From positions 9,385 to 73,384 of the forward strand of contig JADJGZ010000025.1 in the NCBI GenBank assembly GCA_016707785.1: DNA of 64,000 bases, read 5' to 3'. Both the position numbers and the translations under genes were made by a program. A model generated the notes under the pieces. That model did no database searches and was not told where the DNA came from. It worked only from the letters and a program-made list of their open reading frames with translations. The stretch is from Bacteroidales bacterium. GTDB taxonomy: Bacteria; Bacteroidota; Bacteroidia; Bacteroidales; UBA4417. Shown here piece after piece: positions 7,560 through 16,377 of this stretch. Each line of letters opens with the position of its first letter. Positions within the stretch are counted from its first letter, which is position 1.

Positions 7560-9002
7560 ATGCCACGACGCCCATACCCTCTGCTTGAAAATGTAACAAT
7601 ACTTGATGCCGGTTCTGAAGGGAAAGCAGTAGCCAGGGTGAATGAGATGGTGGTTTTTGTGCCCTATGCCGTACCGGGCGATATTGTTGATATACAGGTT
7701 GTAGCAAAGAAAAAGAAGTTTTTTGAAGGCAAAATCACACGATTTGAAAAATATTCAGACCGAAGGATAGAAGCCTTCTGCAGTCACTTTGGAACTTGTG
7801 GAGGCTGTAAATGGCAGATCATGCCCTATGAAGACCAGTTGAAATTCAAACAAAAGCAGGTAGAGGATGCTTTCAGCAGGATTGGAAGGTTTGAATTTCC
7901 TGCTATCAGGAATATTCTTGGCTCACCTTTAACTACCTACTACAGGAATAAACTGGAGTTTACCTTTTCAAACCGCCGGTGGCTGGATAAGGAGGATATG
8001 AATCTGCCTGCAGAGGAACGGCAGATGAATGCCCTGGGATTTCATATTCCCCAGTTATTTGACAGAATATTAGATATTGATCATTGTTACCTTCAACCGG
8101 AACCGTCGAATTTAATCCGGCTGGCTGCCAGGGATTTTGCGCTGGAGAATAAGCTTGATTTTTATGATGCCCGCACCCATGAAGGCTTCCTGAGAAACCT
8201 GCTGGTGAGGAACACAACTACAGGCAAACTGATGGTTATTGTTGTATTTGCAAGGAATGATAAAGAATCTGTTAAATCATTCATGAGTTTCCTGGGGAAG
8301 AAATTCCCTGAAATAACTTCATTGCTTTACGTGATCAATACCAAACATAATGATGTGATCACCGACCAGGAAATTCTCCATTGGGCAGGGGATCCATTTA
8401 TTATGGAAGAGATGCCCGCACCCCTTGAGAAAGGCAGGACGCTGAAATTTAAAATTGGACCCATCTCTTTTTATCAAACCAATCCAATACAGGCATGGCA
8501 TCTTTATAAGGCTGCTTTTGACTTTGCCGGGCTCAAAGGGAATGAGGTAGTGTATGACCTTTATTGCGGTACCGGAACGATTAGCAATTTTATTGCACCC
8601 TATGCCAGTAAAGTTGTAGGTGTGGAATATATTGAATCAGCAATTGAGGATGCCAACCAGAATTCCTTGCTGAATGGGATCAATAATACCTGGTTTTTTG
8701 CCGGGGACCTCGCGAAAGTGCTGAATGAATCATTCGTTCGTGTAAATGGTCGTCCGGATGTAATAATAACCGATCCACCCCGTTCCGGAATGCATGAAAA
8801 AGTGATTGATCAGCTCCTGGAAATTGGTGCTGAAAAAGTAGTGTATGTGAGTTGCAACCCGGCAACCCAGGCAAGGGATATTGCACTCTTAATTTCAAAA
8901 TATGAAGTAGTAGATATTCAGCCGGTTGACATGTTTCCACATACCCATCATGTTGAAAATGTTGCCTTACTCAGACTTCGTCAGAATGTGATTGTCGATT
9001 AA
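7560..9002 (+). CDS. rlmD: 23S rRNA (uracil-C5)-methyltransferase, RlmD/RumA family
   Basis: A 480-residue TrmA/RlmD-type methyltransferase. An N-terminal TRAM RNA-binding domain (about 1-65) is followed by the iron-sulfur motif CSHFGTCGGCKW (C-x5-C-x2-C). The SAM-binding fold contains VVYDLYCGTGTISNFI, the DPPRSGMHEKV motif and the catalytic cysteine in VVYVSCNPATQARD. The family methylates C5 of a specific uracil of 23S rRNA; whether the target is U1939, U747 or a tRNA cannot be decided here, so the symbol is the conventional one. Its last 32 nt overlap the convergent shikimate kinase gene. The octamer satellite sits directly upstream, so its promoter must lie within or before that tract. 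Confidence 0.88.
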   Translation: MPRRPYPLLENVTILDAGSEGKAVARVNEMVVFVPYAVPGDIVDIQVVAKKKKFFEGKITRFEKYSDRRIEAFCSHFGTCGGCKWQIMPYEDQLKFKQKQVEDAFSRIGRFEFPAIRNILGSPLTTYYRNKLEFTFSNRRWLDKEDMNLPAEERQMNALGFHIPQLFDRILDIDHCYLQPEPSNLIRLAARDFALENKLDFYDARTHEGFLRNLLVRNTTTGKLMVIVVFARNDKESVKSFMSFLGKKFPEITSLLYVINTKHNDVITDQEILHWAGDPFIMEEMPAPLEKGRTLKFKIGPISFYQTNPIQAWHLYKAAFDFAGLKGNEVVYDLYCGTGTISNFIAPYASKVVGVEYIESAIEDANQNSLLNGINNTWFFAGDLAKVLNESFVRVNGRPDVIITDPPRSGMHEKVIDQLLEIGAEKVVYVSCNPATQARDIALLISKYEVVDIQPVDMFPHTHHVENVALLRLRQNVIVD

Positions 9003-9495
9003 GAATTAATGAAGCAATCTTTTTTGGGTCAGGGGCCGGAGAATCAATAATGAGTTGAGCCTGTTGGTAGTATTCTTCCCGCTGCTTGAGGTGTTCGGTT
9101 ACCTCTTTCTCAAAGTTTCCTTCCATGAATTTTGTCAGAACGGGGCGTTTGGCCGGAGATTTTTGTAGCCGCTTCAGCAAGAGTTCAATAGGCATTTTTA
9201 GATAGATCGTAGTTCCTTGTTGATTCATAAAAACCATATTACTCTCATGGCAAGGGGTCCCACCTCCCGTTGCCATGACGAATTCATCCTGTGATGATAG
9301 CTTCACCAGGAGTTCCTTCTCAATAGTCCGGAAATGCTTTTCTCCATACTTTTCGAAAAAAACTGGAATACTGATCTTATATTTCAGCTCAAAGGATTTG
9401 TCAAGGTCAATGAAAGCAATACCCAGAGCATCAGCCAACAAGGGACCCAGACTGCTCTTCCCGCTACCCATATAACCGACAAGGAATATTTTCAT
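8971..9495 (-). CDS. aroK: Shikimate kinase
   Basis: A 174-residue P-loop kinase that phosphorylates shikimate to shikimate 3-phosphate in aromatic amino acid synthesis. It shows Walker A GYMGSGKSSLG at residues 7-17, the shikimate-binding Asp in FIDLDKSFE, Arg in HFRTIEKELL, the glycine motif MATGGGTPCH and the lid arginines in KRLQKSPAKRPVL. Length is normal for the family. It converges on rlmD with a 32-nt overlap of coding ends, and is otherwise alone. It is cytoplasmic. Confidence 0.95.
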   Translation of the reverse strand: MKIFLVGYMGSGKSSLGPLLADALGIAFIDLDKSFELKYKISIPVFFEKYGEKHFRTIEKELLVKLSSQDEFVMATGGGTPCHESNMVFMNQQGTTIYLKMPIELLLKRLQKSPAKRPVLTKFMEGNFEKEVTEHLKQREEYYQQAQLIIDSPAPDPKKIASLILNRQSHSDEV

Positions 9496-9607
9496 AGGGC
9501 AAAGTTACTCTTAACTCATAAGAAGTAAAAATCCGGGAGTTAATAGCCTGAATATTTCCGCTTTGCTCAATATGATGCTCACAGGCTAAATTCGTATCTT
9601 CGCAACA

Positions 9608-11512
9608 ATGCCAACACCAGGGGAAATACTAAAGCAATATTGGGGATATGATTCTTTCCGGCCTTTGCAGGAAGATATTATCCACTCGGTTCTGGAAGGG
9701 AAGGACACATTAGCCCTTCTGCCTACCGGGGGCGGGAAATCTATTTGCTTCCAGGTACCTGCTCTTTGCCTCGAAGGCCTGACCCTTGTGATTACCCCTC
9801 TGGTTGCTCTGATGATTGACCAGGTTGAGAATCTGAAGAAAAGGTCGGTGCCTGCGATTGAGATCCATTCAGGAATGCATCCCAGGGAGATTCAATTGGC
9901 CTATCAGAAATGTGCAGAAGGAAGCATGAAATTTCTTTACCTTTCACCGGAGAGGCTCGATTCAGACAGTTTCAGGGAAATGGCTTCTTTTCTGAAAGTG
10001 AGTTTGATTGCTGTAGATGAAGCGCATTGCATATCTCAGTGGGGGTATGATTTCAGACCTCCATACTTAAAGATCGCAGAAATAAGGCCCTTATTCGGGG
10101 ACATACCTGTTATCGCTTTGACGGCTACTGCGGTGAGCAAAGTAATTGATGATATCCAAAGTAAGCTGCTATTTAAGAAATATAATGTCTTTCGCAAATC
10201 ATTCTACAGGTCGAATCTGTCCTATGTTGTTTATAAAGAAGAAGATAAGCTAAAGAAGTTGCTGAGGGTATGCAACGGGGTAAAAGGAACCGGAATTGTA
10301 TATGTAAGGAATAGAAAGCTTACCAGGGAAACAGCCGAATACCTGAACAGGAATGGAATTAAAGCAGGGTATTATCATGCCGGACTTGATCCCGCTGTTC
10401 GTTCGGGCAGGCAGAAAGAATGGATGGATGAAAAGATCAGGGTAATGGTTTCAACCAATGCTTTTGGGATGGGAATTGATAAACCGAATGTGAGGTTTGT
10501 CGTTCATCTTGATCTCCCGGAAAACCTGGAAGCCTATTTCCAGGAGGCAGGACGTGCGGGAAGGGATGAAAAGAAAGCCTATGCAGTTATTCTGTATAAC
10601 GAAAGTGATGTCATCGATACTAGGCATTACCTGGAAATTGCCTGGCCTTCACCCGAACTGATTAAACAGGTGTACCTTGCTTTAGGAAATTATCTTCAAT
10701 TGGCCGTCGGAAGCGGCAAGGACCATTCATTTGATTTTGAGCTGGAATCATTTGCAGCCAATTATAATATGAAGCCTGTAACCGTTTTTAATGTGCTCAG
10801 GATACTTGAACGCGATGGATATCTTAGCTTTTCAAATTCTTCGAATGAAACCTCACGTGCTTTTTTCCTTGTAGGTCGTGAAGAATTGTACAAATTCCAG
10901 GTAGAGCACAGGGAGGCGGACAGGCTGATAAAAGTCCTGTTACGATCTTATGCCGGTCTATTCACTGATTTCACCAGCATCAACGAATACGAACTGGCCA
11001 GGAGAATGGGGTCAGACCGGGAAACAGTGATTGAACAACTGGACTATCTCCGCAAATCAGGCATCCTGGAATATATTCCCCTCAAAGGGAAACCGCAATT
11101 GGTATTTACTGCAGAGCGCATTCCCCCGGAGGACATTGGCTTGTCAAAAACCTATTATTTTGACCGTAAGAAAGAGGCTAAGGTGAAATTGGAGCAAATG
11201 CTGAAATATACAACGCAAAGCACAAAATGCAGAAGCCTTTTCCTGCTTGAATATTTCGGTGATCTTTCAGGGAGTCCCTGTGGGGTTTGTGATATCTGTC
11301 TGAAAAATAAAAAATCAGGCATTTCTGATGAAGAAGTAAGACATATTGCTGATTCGATTCTGGAGATAGTAAAGAAGGCCCCTGTTACACTTACTGAACT
11401 CATCCTCCATATTCCCTCGGTTTCGGAAAAGAAGGTGCTGGAGGTCGTTCAATGGCTGGTAGATGAAGAGCAGGTTTTTAAAGAGGATGATAAACTGGAG
11501 ATTCGTTTATGA
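9608..11512 (+). CDS. recQ: ATP-dependent DNA helicase RecQ
   Basis: A 634-residue superfamily 2 helicase. Motif I is LLPTGGGKSICF (about 38-49), motif II is VDEAHCISQWGYDFRPPY, motif V/VI is FGMGIDKPNVRFVVHLDLP and YFQEAGRAGRDEKKA. The RQC zinc module is present: TKCRSLFLLEYFGD then CGVCDICLK supplies four cysteines. The C-terminus is a short winged-helix-like region (EVVQWLVDEEQVFKED) and there is no recognisable HRDC domain. RecQ unwinds 3'-to-5' at forks and recombination intermediates. The glycosylase gene starts 18 nt after its stop, suggesting a DNA-repair operon. A near-consensus box TATCTTCG at 9595-9602 lies just before the ATG. Confidence 0.95.
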   Translation: MPTPGEILKQYWGYDSFRPLQEDIIHSVLEGKDTLALLPTGGGKSICFQVPALCLEGLTLVITPLVALMIDQVENLKKRSVPAIEIHSGMHPREIQLAYQKCAEGSMKFLYLSPERLDSDSFREMASFLKVSLIAVDEAHCISQWGYDFRPPYLKIAEIRPLFGDIPVIALTATAVSKVIDDIQSKLLFKKYNVFRKSFYRSNLSYVVYKEEDKLKKLLRVCNGVKGTGIVYVRNRKLTRETAEYLNRNGIKAGYYHAGLDPAVRSGRQKEWMDEKIRVMVSTNAFGMGIDKPNVRFVVHLDLPENLEAYFQEAGRAGRDEKKAYAVILYNESDVIDTRHYLEIAWPSPELIKQVYLALGNYLQLAVGSGKDHSFDFELESFAANYNMKPVTVFNVLRILERDGYLSFSNSSNETSRAFFLVGREELYKFQVEHREADRLIKVLLRSYAGLFTDFTSINEYELARRMGSDRETVIEQLDYLRKSGILEYIPLKGKPQLVFTAERIPPEDIGLSKTYYFDRKKEAKVKLEQMLKYTTQSTKCRSLFLLEYFGDLSGSPCGVCDICLKNKKSGISDEEVRHIADSILEIVKKAPVTLTELILHIPSVSEKKVLEVVQWLVDEEQVFKEDDKLEIRL

Positions 11513-11530
11513 TCAGAAGATATTAGCTGT

Positions 11531-12142
11531 ATGATTCTTGAACCTTCTTTTTACCAGGGGAATGATGTGATAACTATAGCCAGGCAATTGCTGGGAAAGG
11601 TCTTGTGTACACAATCGGAGGGTATCTATACTTCCGGAATCATCACAGAGACAGAGGCTTACGCCGGAACCACTGACAAAGCATCACATGCATTTAATGG
11701 CAGGAAAACCAAGCGGACAGAGATTATGTTCCGGAAGGGTGGAATTGCCTATATCTATTTATGTTATGGAATTCATTCGCTTTTTAATGTGGTTACCTCA
11801 GTGGAAGGTAACCCTCATGCTGTCCTGATACGTGCTGTTGATCCGCTGGAAGGGGTGGAGTGGATGGAGAAACGCAACCATAATAAGCGACTGATTAAAA
11901 CTTCAGGGATAGGACCAGGGAATGTATCCAAACTGCTGGGTATTCATTTCAGCTTTTCCGGTTTGCCCCTGATTAAAAGGGAAACTTCTTCCGGAGAGCA
12001 GCCCTGCATCTGGATTGAGGATAGGGGATTCAAGGTGGAAGAAAAGCTCATAATTACCGGCCCGAGGGTTGGGGTGGATTATGCAGGGGAAGATGCCTTG
12101 CTTCCTTACCGCTTCCGTTTTTCTTCACCGATAAAGCTATAG
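11531..12142 (+). CDS. DNA-3-methyladenine glycosylase (AAG/Mpg family)
   Basis: A 203-residue member of the mammalian-type 3-methyladenine DNA glycosylase family. Diagnostic stretches are IITETEAYAG with the catalytic Glu, DKASHAFNGRKTKR, FRKGGIAYIYLCYGIHSLFN and GNPHAVLIRAVDPLEG, then SGIGPGNVSKLLGI. It excises alkylated purines to start base-excision repair. It has family-typical length. It starts 18 nt after recQ on the same strand and is probably co-transcribed with it; a strong hairpin terminator follows the stop. Confidence 0.95.
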   Translation: MILEPSFYQGNDVITIARQLLGKVLCTQSEGIYTSGIITETEAYAGTTDKASHAFNGRKTKRTEIMFRKGGIAYIYLCYGIHSLFNVVTSVEGNPHAVLIRAVDPLEGVEWMEKRNHNKRLIKTSGIGPGNVSKLLGIHFSFSGLPLIKRETSSGEQPCIWIEDRGFKVEEKLIITGPRVGVDYAGEDALLPYRFRFSSPIKL

Positions 12143-12170
12143 GCCAGTAGAAATGGGCCTGGCATAAAAC

Positions 12171-12201
12171 AAATAAGCCCCGGGAACTCCGAGGCTTATT
12201 T
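12171..12201. terminator. Bidirectional hairpin terminator between glycosylase and HU genes
   Basis: AAATAAGCC at 12171-12179 pairs with GGCTTATTT at 12193-12201, with an inner CGG/CCG and a GAACT loop. A/T tracts flank both sides, so it could end both convergent transcripts. Confidence 0.8.
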
Positions 12202-12219
12202 GGAATAACCAAAAGCAAT

Positions 12220-12492
12220 TTATTTAACGGCTTTTGAAAGGTCAGCACCAGCTTTGAATTTAACAACTTTCTTGGCACCAATCTTGATTTCTTTACCTGT
12301 CTGTGGATTGCGGCCTTTACGGGCAGCACGTTTAGCTACTGAGAAGGAACCAAATCCTACAAGAGCAACCCTGTCACCTTTTTTAAGAGCCTTGTGAGTA
12401 GCAGCAAGGAAAGCATCCAATGCCCTTTTTGCATCAGCTTTGGTCATACCGGCTTCGCCAGCCATTGCTTCAATTAATTCTGCCTTGTTCAT
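12220..12492 (-). CDS. hup: HU-family DNA-binding protein
   Basis: A 90-residue histone-like protein. It begins MNKAELIEAMAGEAGMTKAD and has the HU core GDRVALVGFGSFSVAKRAAR, GRNPQTG and the arm/terminal KVVKFKAGADLSKAV. It should dimerise and bend DNA non-specifically as a nucleoid protein. It is a single-gene unit with a strong promoter (12535-12564), a convergent terminator, and an inverted repeat over the -33 region that may be regulatory. Confidence 0.97.
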   Translation of the reverse strand: MNKAELIEAMAGEAGMTKADAKRALDAFLAATHKALKKGDRVALVGFGSFSVAKRAARKGRNPQTGKEIKIGAKKVVKFKAGADLSKAVK

Positions 12493-12534
12493 TTTTGTAG
12501 AGGTTTTAATTAATAATGGTTAACTAATGTAACA

Positions 12535-12564
12535 CAAATATAGTCTATTAATAGCGATAATCAA
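12535..12564 (-). promoter_or_regulatory. Promoter of the HU gene (TTG-N19-TATATTTG)
   Basis: On the minus strand TATATTTG (complement at 12535-12542) matches TAnnTTTG exactly, and TTG lies 19 nt upstream (12562-12564). The leader to the ATG at 12492 is about 35 nt. This is the best promoter in the window along with the one at 39510-39539. Confidence 0.7.
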
Positions 12565-12587
12565 GGGTTTTAGTAAAGAAACCCTTG
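12562..12587. promoter_or_regulatory. Inverted repeat over the -33 element of the HU promoter
   Basis: CAAGGGTTT (12562-12570) and AAACCCTTG (12579-12587) are perfect 9-nt arms around an 8-nt spacer. One arm contains the TTG of the -33 element, so a dimeric regulator could bind here. A hairpin in an upstream transcript is the alternative. Confidence 0.45.
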
Positions 12588-12667
12588 AAAATGTTAATAA
12601 ACTAGGCGCTTTGTTGAAAACTTTGCTTGCTAATTGTAGCTTTCAGGGGATTTACCTTGAGAAAACA

Positions 12668-13636
12668 TTACATCATACACCAATTTCCATCTACCTTGAA
12701 ACCACGTAAAAACTCAGATATTTGGAGTCTTTTCTTTCCTTCCAACTGTATTTCATGGATAAATAGAGCTGCATCACGGGTTTTTATCTTCAAAAAGGAA
12801 CTGGAATCGGTTTCAATCTGCCCAACATCTTTGTCACTATTATCTGCTGTAATGGAAGTTTTATAGACTTTGACATTGTATTTTTCTCCCTTTGGAGAAA
12901 CCAGGCTTGAATACGCAACAGGGTAGGGGGAAAGACCTCTTACAAGGTTATGGATCACTACCGCCGGCTGATCCCAGTGGATTTGTCCATGTTCCTTAAA
13001 TATCTTTGGAGCGGTTTTTAATATTTCTCCTTCTTTTAAAAATTCATCCTGCTTTTTAAGATGATAATTGCCGGATGAGATAGCCTTCAATGTTTCAATG
13101 ATAAGGCCGCTTCCTGATGCAGCGAGTTTATCGTGGAGTGTTCCTGCATCATCATCATCAAGTATTGACAAAGGCTTCCTGAACAAGATCTGACCGGTAT
13201 CAATTTCATAGGTGAGCATAAAAGTAGTGAGACCGGTTTCTTTCTCCCCGTTGATAAGTACCCAGTTGATAGGTGCTGCTCCCCTGTATTGGGGAAGAAG
13301 GGACGCATGAAGATTGAAAGTGCCAAATTCAGGCATTGTCCAGACAATTTCGGGCAGCATCCTGAAGGCAACCACTACTTGCAGGTTGGCATCCAGTTCT
13401 TTCAACTCCTTCAGGAAATCAGGGTCCTTCAGATTAAGGGGTTGTAATACCTTAAGGTGATGTTCCAATGCAAATTCCTTCACCGGGGAATGCCTGAGAT
13501 TCCGTCCCCTTCCGGCGGGTTTATCAGGGGCTGTGATTACTGCAACCACCTGGTAGCCGTTTTCAAGCATGGATTTTAGAGGTAGAACCGCAAATTCCGG
13601 CGTCCCCATATAAACAATCCTAAGCTGTTTACTCAT
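12668..13636 (-). CDS. fmt: Methionyl-tRNA formyltransferase
   Basis: A 322-residue enzyme that formylates initiator Met-tRNA with 10-formyltetrahydrofolate. The formyltransferase domain shows IVYMGTPEFAVLPLKSMLEN, VITAPDKPAGRGR, the family signature NLHASLLPQYRGAAPINWVL and TFMLTYEIDTGQIL. The C-terminal tRNA-binding domain contains LVRGLSPYPVAYSSL. Length is normal. It stands as a single unit between the HU gene and the TPR gene, whose terminator hairpin lies just upstream. Its own 3' end faces the HU promoter region. Confidence 0.95.
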   Translation of the reverse strand: MSKQLRIVYMGTPEFAVLPLKSMLENGYQVVAVITAPDKPAGRGRNLRHSPVKEFALEHHLKVLQPLNLKDPDFLKELKELDANLQVVVAFRMLPEIVWTMPEFGTFNLHASLLPQYRGAAPINWVLINGEKETGLTTFMLTYEIDTGQILFRKPLSILDDDDAGTLHDKLAASGSGLIIETLKAISSGNYHLKKQDEFLKEGEILKTAPKIFKEHGQIHWDQPAVVIHNLVRGLSPYPVAYSSLVSPKGEKYNVKVYKTSITADNSDKDVGQIETDSSSFLKIKTRDAALFIHEIQLEGKKRLQISEFLRGFKVDGNWCMM

Positions 13637-13657
13637 CTTCTGTGACCCTGAAATAAA

Positions 13658-13682
13658 AAATACCTGATGGGATCAGGTATTT
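13658..13682 (-). terminator. Rho-independent terminator after the TPR gene
   Basis: AAATACCTGAT (13658-13668) and ATCAGGTATTT (13672-13682) form a perfect 11-bp stem with a GGG/CCC loop. Read on the minus strand it ends in a T-rich run, 22 nt past the TPR stop and before the fmt start. Confidence 0.8.
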
Positions 13683-13704
13683 ATAGTAATTATAGGAAGA
13701 GAAC

Positions 13705-14394
13705 TTATTTTACAATTAATCCCTTTGCACGTTCAATATACTTGTCGATATCACGGGATTCCATGCTTTTAGGATGCTCTTTCTTAATTTTTTCATACAA
13801 CTCAACTGCTTTGTCAAATTTACCCAGATCTTCATAGGTCCAGGCAGCACGCATTAAATATAGAGGAGTGGTAAGATCATTCTTTTTCTGGTTAGCAGCT
13901 TTCAGGTAATAGTCCAAAGCCTGTTCTTTCTGACCGAGTTCCATGTATGCGTCTGCAATACCACCGGTAGCCATTGGTCCAACCAACTCATCTTTACCTT
14001 TGAATTTTTTCAGATAGTCGATAGCTTCGGCATATTTTCCCTGTTTCAGGTAGATGATTCCGGCATAATACTTTGAAAGATTGGATGCTTTGGTCATACT
14101 GTAATCATCAATGATTGACAGGAAGCCGACATTGATACCATCTCCGTTAAGGGCTTTGCCTAAAGAATCCTGCTCGAAATACTTTTGAGCCATAAACATC
14201 TGGGCCTGTGCTTCTTTTTCACGAGGCTGAATAAATAGCTTCTGGAAGGCAAAAATGCCCAAACCTATCACTATTATTGCACCAATAATAATAATCAGCG
14301 TTTTCTGATGTTTCTCAATGAACTGCTCTGATTTACTTAAAGCTTCTTCTACTACGTGGATTTTATCTTCCGTGGAGTCAATCTTTTTAGCCAT
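13705..14394 (-). CDS. Membrane-anchored tetratricopeptide-repeat protein (YfgM-like layout)
   Basis: A 229-residue protein. A charged N-terminal segment (1-32) precedes one membrane span (TLIIIIGAIIVIGLGIFAFQ, about 32-51). After it come TPR motifs, for example ASNLSKYYAGIIYLKQGKYA, MATGGIADAYMELGQKEQAL and LGKFDKAVELYEKIKKEHPK. The layout (one anchor near the N-terminus and an extracytoplasmic TPR domain) is like YfgM, an ancillary factor of the Sec translocon, but it is inferred from architecture only. It is a single-gene unit with a TAnnTTTG promoter and its own terminator. Confidence 0.75.
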   Translation of the reverse strand: MAKKIDSTEDKIHVVEEALSKSEQFIEKHQKTLIIIIGAIIVIGLGIFAFQKLFIQPREKEAQAQMFMAQKYFEQDSLGKALNGDGINVGFLSIIDDYSMTKASNLSKYYAGIIYLKQGKYAEAIDYLKKFKGKDELVGPMATGGIADAYMELGQKEQALDYYLKAANQKKNDLTTPLYLMRAAWTYEDLGKFDKAVELYEKIKKEHPKSMESRDIDKYIERAKGLIVK

Positions 14395-14413
14395 ATTGCT
14401 TAATTTTGAGGCG

Positions 14414-14421
14414 CAAAAGTA
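14414..14421 (-). promoter_or_regulatory. Promoter -7 box of the TPR gene
   Basis: The minus strand reads TACTTTTG, an exact TAnnTTTG match, with 19 nt between it and the ATG at 14394. No -33 element is evident. Confidence 0.5.
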
Positions 14422-14504
14422 GTTTTTTTTTCTTAATTAACACATTAACATAGCAAAAATTACTAACAACTCACTCTGTTAACAAACCTTTCTTCACCAT
14501 ACTT

Positions 14505-15344
14505 ATGAAATATACCCTGAAGATGCTTACCTCAAGAAGACTATATCTCACAATTCTTATGCTTGGGATGCTGTTAATTTATCAGCCGTTAACAGCAGGT
14601 TGGGTGCTGACCGGAAGGTATATTGACCAGGAAGGAAAGGTGATTTTGCAACGCTGGTTCATACAGGATCAGAAGGTGAAATTTGAACAATATGATATTA
14701 TCTATACGATTGATTTTTTGACCGGGGAAATCATACTGGTTGATCCTGATTTGCTTTTGTATTATAAGTCGACAATCACTGATTATATTTCAGATTTCCA
14801 ACTCTATAAAATGAATAAGCTTTCTGTTCTGGAGAAAGAGGTACCTGTTACTGAGCAAAAAGCACTTGATTCTTACAAAGCTGCCATTGAAGCTTTTGGT
14901 TCACCAATTGCGGATTGCCGGGATTCGATCAGCATAAGGGAAGTGACTGATTCATTAAAGGTATTTGGAGCTGAAACTGATAAATACATGATTATGGTAA
15001 ATGGCTTAAAGACAGAGGAAATATGGATTTCACCTTTCCTGAATGTTAACAGTGAGTTTTCATGGAAACTTTATATGTACTATTTGTCTCTGATCGAAGC
15101 ATCAGAACCCAAACCAGCTTATGTATTTTCAGATGAGTATTTTGCCCTTTTAGACAAGGGATTTCCAATCAGAAGGATTATGATTAGGGATGGATACAAG
15201 ACTGAAACCCAGGTTAATCAGGAAGAAAAGAAAGAGATTCCCGCCTATGAGTTTTTTACACCTGATCTATGCAAGAAAGTGAATCTGAAGCAATGGCTTG
15301 AGCGCAAACAATCAATGCGAAATGAATACGATGATTATGAATAA
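14505..15344 (+). CDS. Secreted protein of unknown function (DUF4412-like)
   Basis: A 279-residue protein with an N-terminal signal sequence (basic MKYTLKMLTSRR, then a hydrophobic stretch ending PLTAG at about 32). The mature part begins with a repeating beta pattern (VLTGRYIDQEGKVILQRWFI, QDQKVKFEQYDIIYTIDFLT) that resembles the DUF4412-type lipocalin-like secreted proteins of Bacteroidota, but the match is by pattern only. No catalytic motif is visible. The last ~20 nt overlap the candidate starts of trmH, so the two genes are probably coupled. No terminator separates them. Confidence 0.65.
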   Translation: MKYTLKMLTSRRLYLTILMLGMLLIYQPLTAGWVLTGRYIDQEGKVILQRWFIQDQKVKFEQYDIIYTIDFLTGEIILVDPDLLLYYKSTITDYISDFQLYKMNKLSVLEKEVPVTEQKALDSYKAAIEAFGSPIADCRDSISIREVTDSLKVFGAETDKYMIMVNGLKTEEIWISPFLNVNSEFSWKLYMYYLSLIEASEPKPAYVFSDEYFALLDKGFPIRRIMIRDGYKTETQVNQEEKKEIPAYEFFTPDLCKKVNLKQWLERKQSMRNEYDDYE

Positions 15345-16035
15345 ACAGGGAATGTCAGCTGAGGTAAAAATTCGGTTAAGAAATTATCTTTCTGAATTTG
15401 TTACTCCACATAGGTTCGAACTTTTCAATGAGGTTGTGAAAAATCGCACCCGCTACATAACGGTAGCACTCGAGAATATTTATCAGCCCCATAACGCCAG
15501 TGCTGTTCTTCGTTCATGTGATTGTTTTGGAGTTCATGATGTTCACATTATCGAAAATGAAAACACCTATGAGGTTAATCATGAAATTGCCCTCGGGTCG
15601 TCACAATGGCTTAATCTTTTGACATATCCTGATACCGGTAATTCAACCACTTCCTGCATACAAAACCTCAAATCTCAAGGGTACCGGATTATTGCCACCA
15701 CTCCCCGTCCTTCAACCCCTTCAATTGAAAATTTTGATGTAGGAAAAGGGAAGTTTGCTCTCATTTTTGGAACTGAAAAAGAAGGACTCACAGATACAGC
15801 CATGGAATTAGCCGATGAGTTCATTAGGCTTCCCATGTACGGATTTACTGAAAGTTTCAATATTTCAGTCTCTGCAGCTTTATGCTTATTCCATTTTACT
15901 GCTGCTATTAGACAGAAAAATATAGACTGGATGCTGACAGAAGAGGAAATGATTGATGTACAACTGGACTGGTTGAGAACCTCTATTCATGGAAGTGAAG
16001 TGATTGAAAACAATTTTTTTAAAAAAAATAATTGA
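15337..16035 (+). CDS. trmH: tRNA (guanosine-2'-O-)-methyltransferase TrmH (SpoU family)
   Basis: A SPOUT-class methyltransferase of about 232 residues. It shows motif 1 YQPHNASAVLRSCDCFGVHD (N and R catalytic), motif 2 FALIFGTEKEGLTDTAMELA and motif 3 IRLPMYGFTESFNISVSAAL, with C-terminal helices, all very close to E. coli TrmH. The role is 2'-O-methylation of G18 in tRNA. Several in-frame starts exist: ATG at 15322, 15331, 15337 and 15352. I chose 15337, which overlaps the upstream stop by 8 nt; the choice is uncertain but does not touch the conserved domain. Confidence 0.88.
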   Translation: MNKQGMSAEVKIRLRNYLSEFVTPHRFELFNEVVKNRTRYITVALENIYQPHNASAVLRSCDCFGVHDVHIIENENTYEVNHEIALGSSQWLNLLTYPDTGNSTTSCIQNLKSQGYRIIATTPRPSTPSIENFDVGKGKFALIFGTEKEGLTDTAMELADEFIRLPMYGFTESFNISVSAALCLFHFTAAIRQKNIDWMLTEEEMIDVQLDWLRTSIHGSEVIENNFFKKNN

Positions 16036-16105
16036 GTTTTTCATTTGAATCCGCTCATACTTTCCATATTTTTACATCTGGAATTCAATTTAAAACCAAT
16101 AGATT

Positions 16106-16354
16106 ATGGGAAAAGGAGATAAGAAATCACGCAGGGGCAAGATTCATATCGGTAGTCATGGTACCCGGAGGCCCCGGAAAACGGTACCAGTAATTCCTGT
16201 ATCAACCACCGCAGAAAAACCAGTTAAAGTAGCAGATGTTAAGGTAAAGAAAGTCGAAAAAGTAATAGAAGAGAGTGCCGAAGCTGTTGCTGAAACAAAA
16301 AAAGTTACTCGGAAAACTACAAAGAAACCGAAAGAAGAAACTCCTGCTGAATAA
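16106..16354 (+). CDS. 30S ribosomal protein THX with extended tail
   Basis: The first 25 residues (MGKGDKKSRRGKIHIGSHG, then TRRPRK) match the small basic bTHX protein of the 30S subunit head, which in many Bacteroidota is only 25-40 residues before a low-complexity extension. Here the tail (about 27-82) is rich in Lys, Val, Glu, Thr and Ala and likely disordered. The family binds 16S rRNA at the top of the 30S head. The gene follows trmH by 70 nt and is ended by a strong hairpin. Confidence 0.85.
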   Translation: MGKGDKKSRRGKIHIGSHGTRRPRKTVPVIPVSTTAEKPVKVADVKVKKVEKVIEESAEAVAETKKVTRKTTKKPKEETPAE

Positions 16355-16377
16355 AAGAAGGCAGCAAATTAATTTTG

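Noticed and set aside
9595..9602. recQ promoter TATCTTCG
   Set aside because: One mismatch to TAnnTTTG and only 5 nt before the ATG; mentioned with the gene but not listed.
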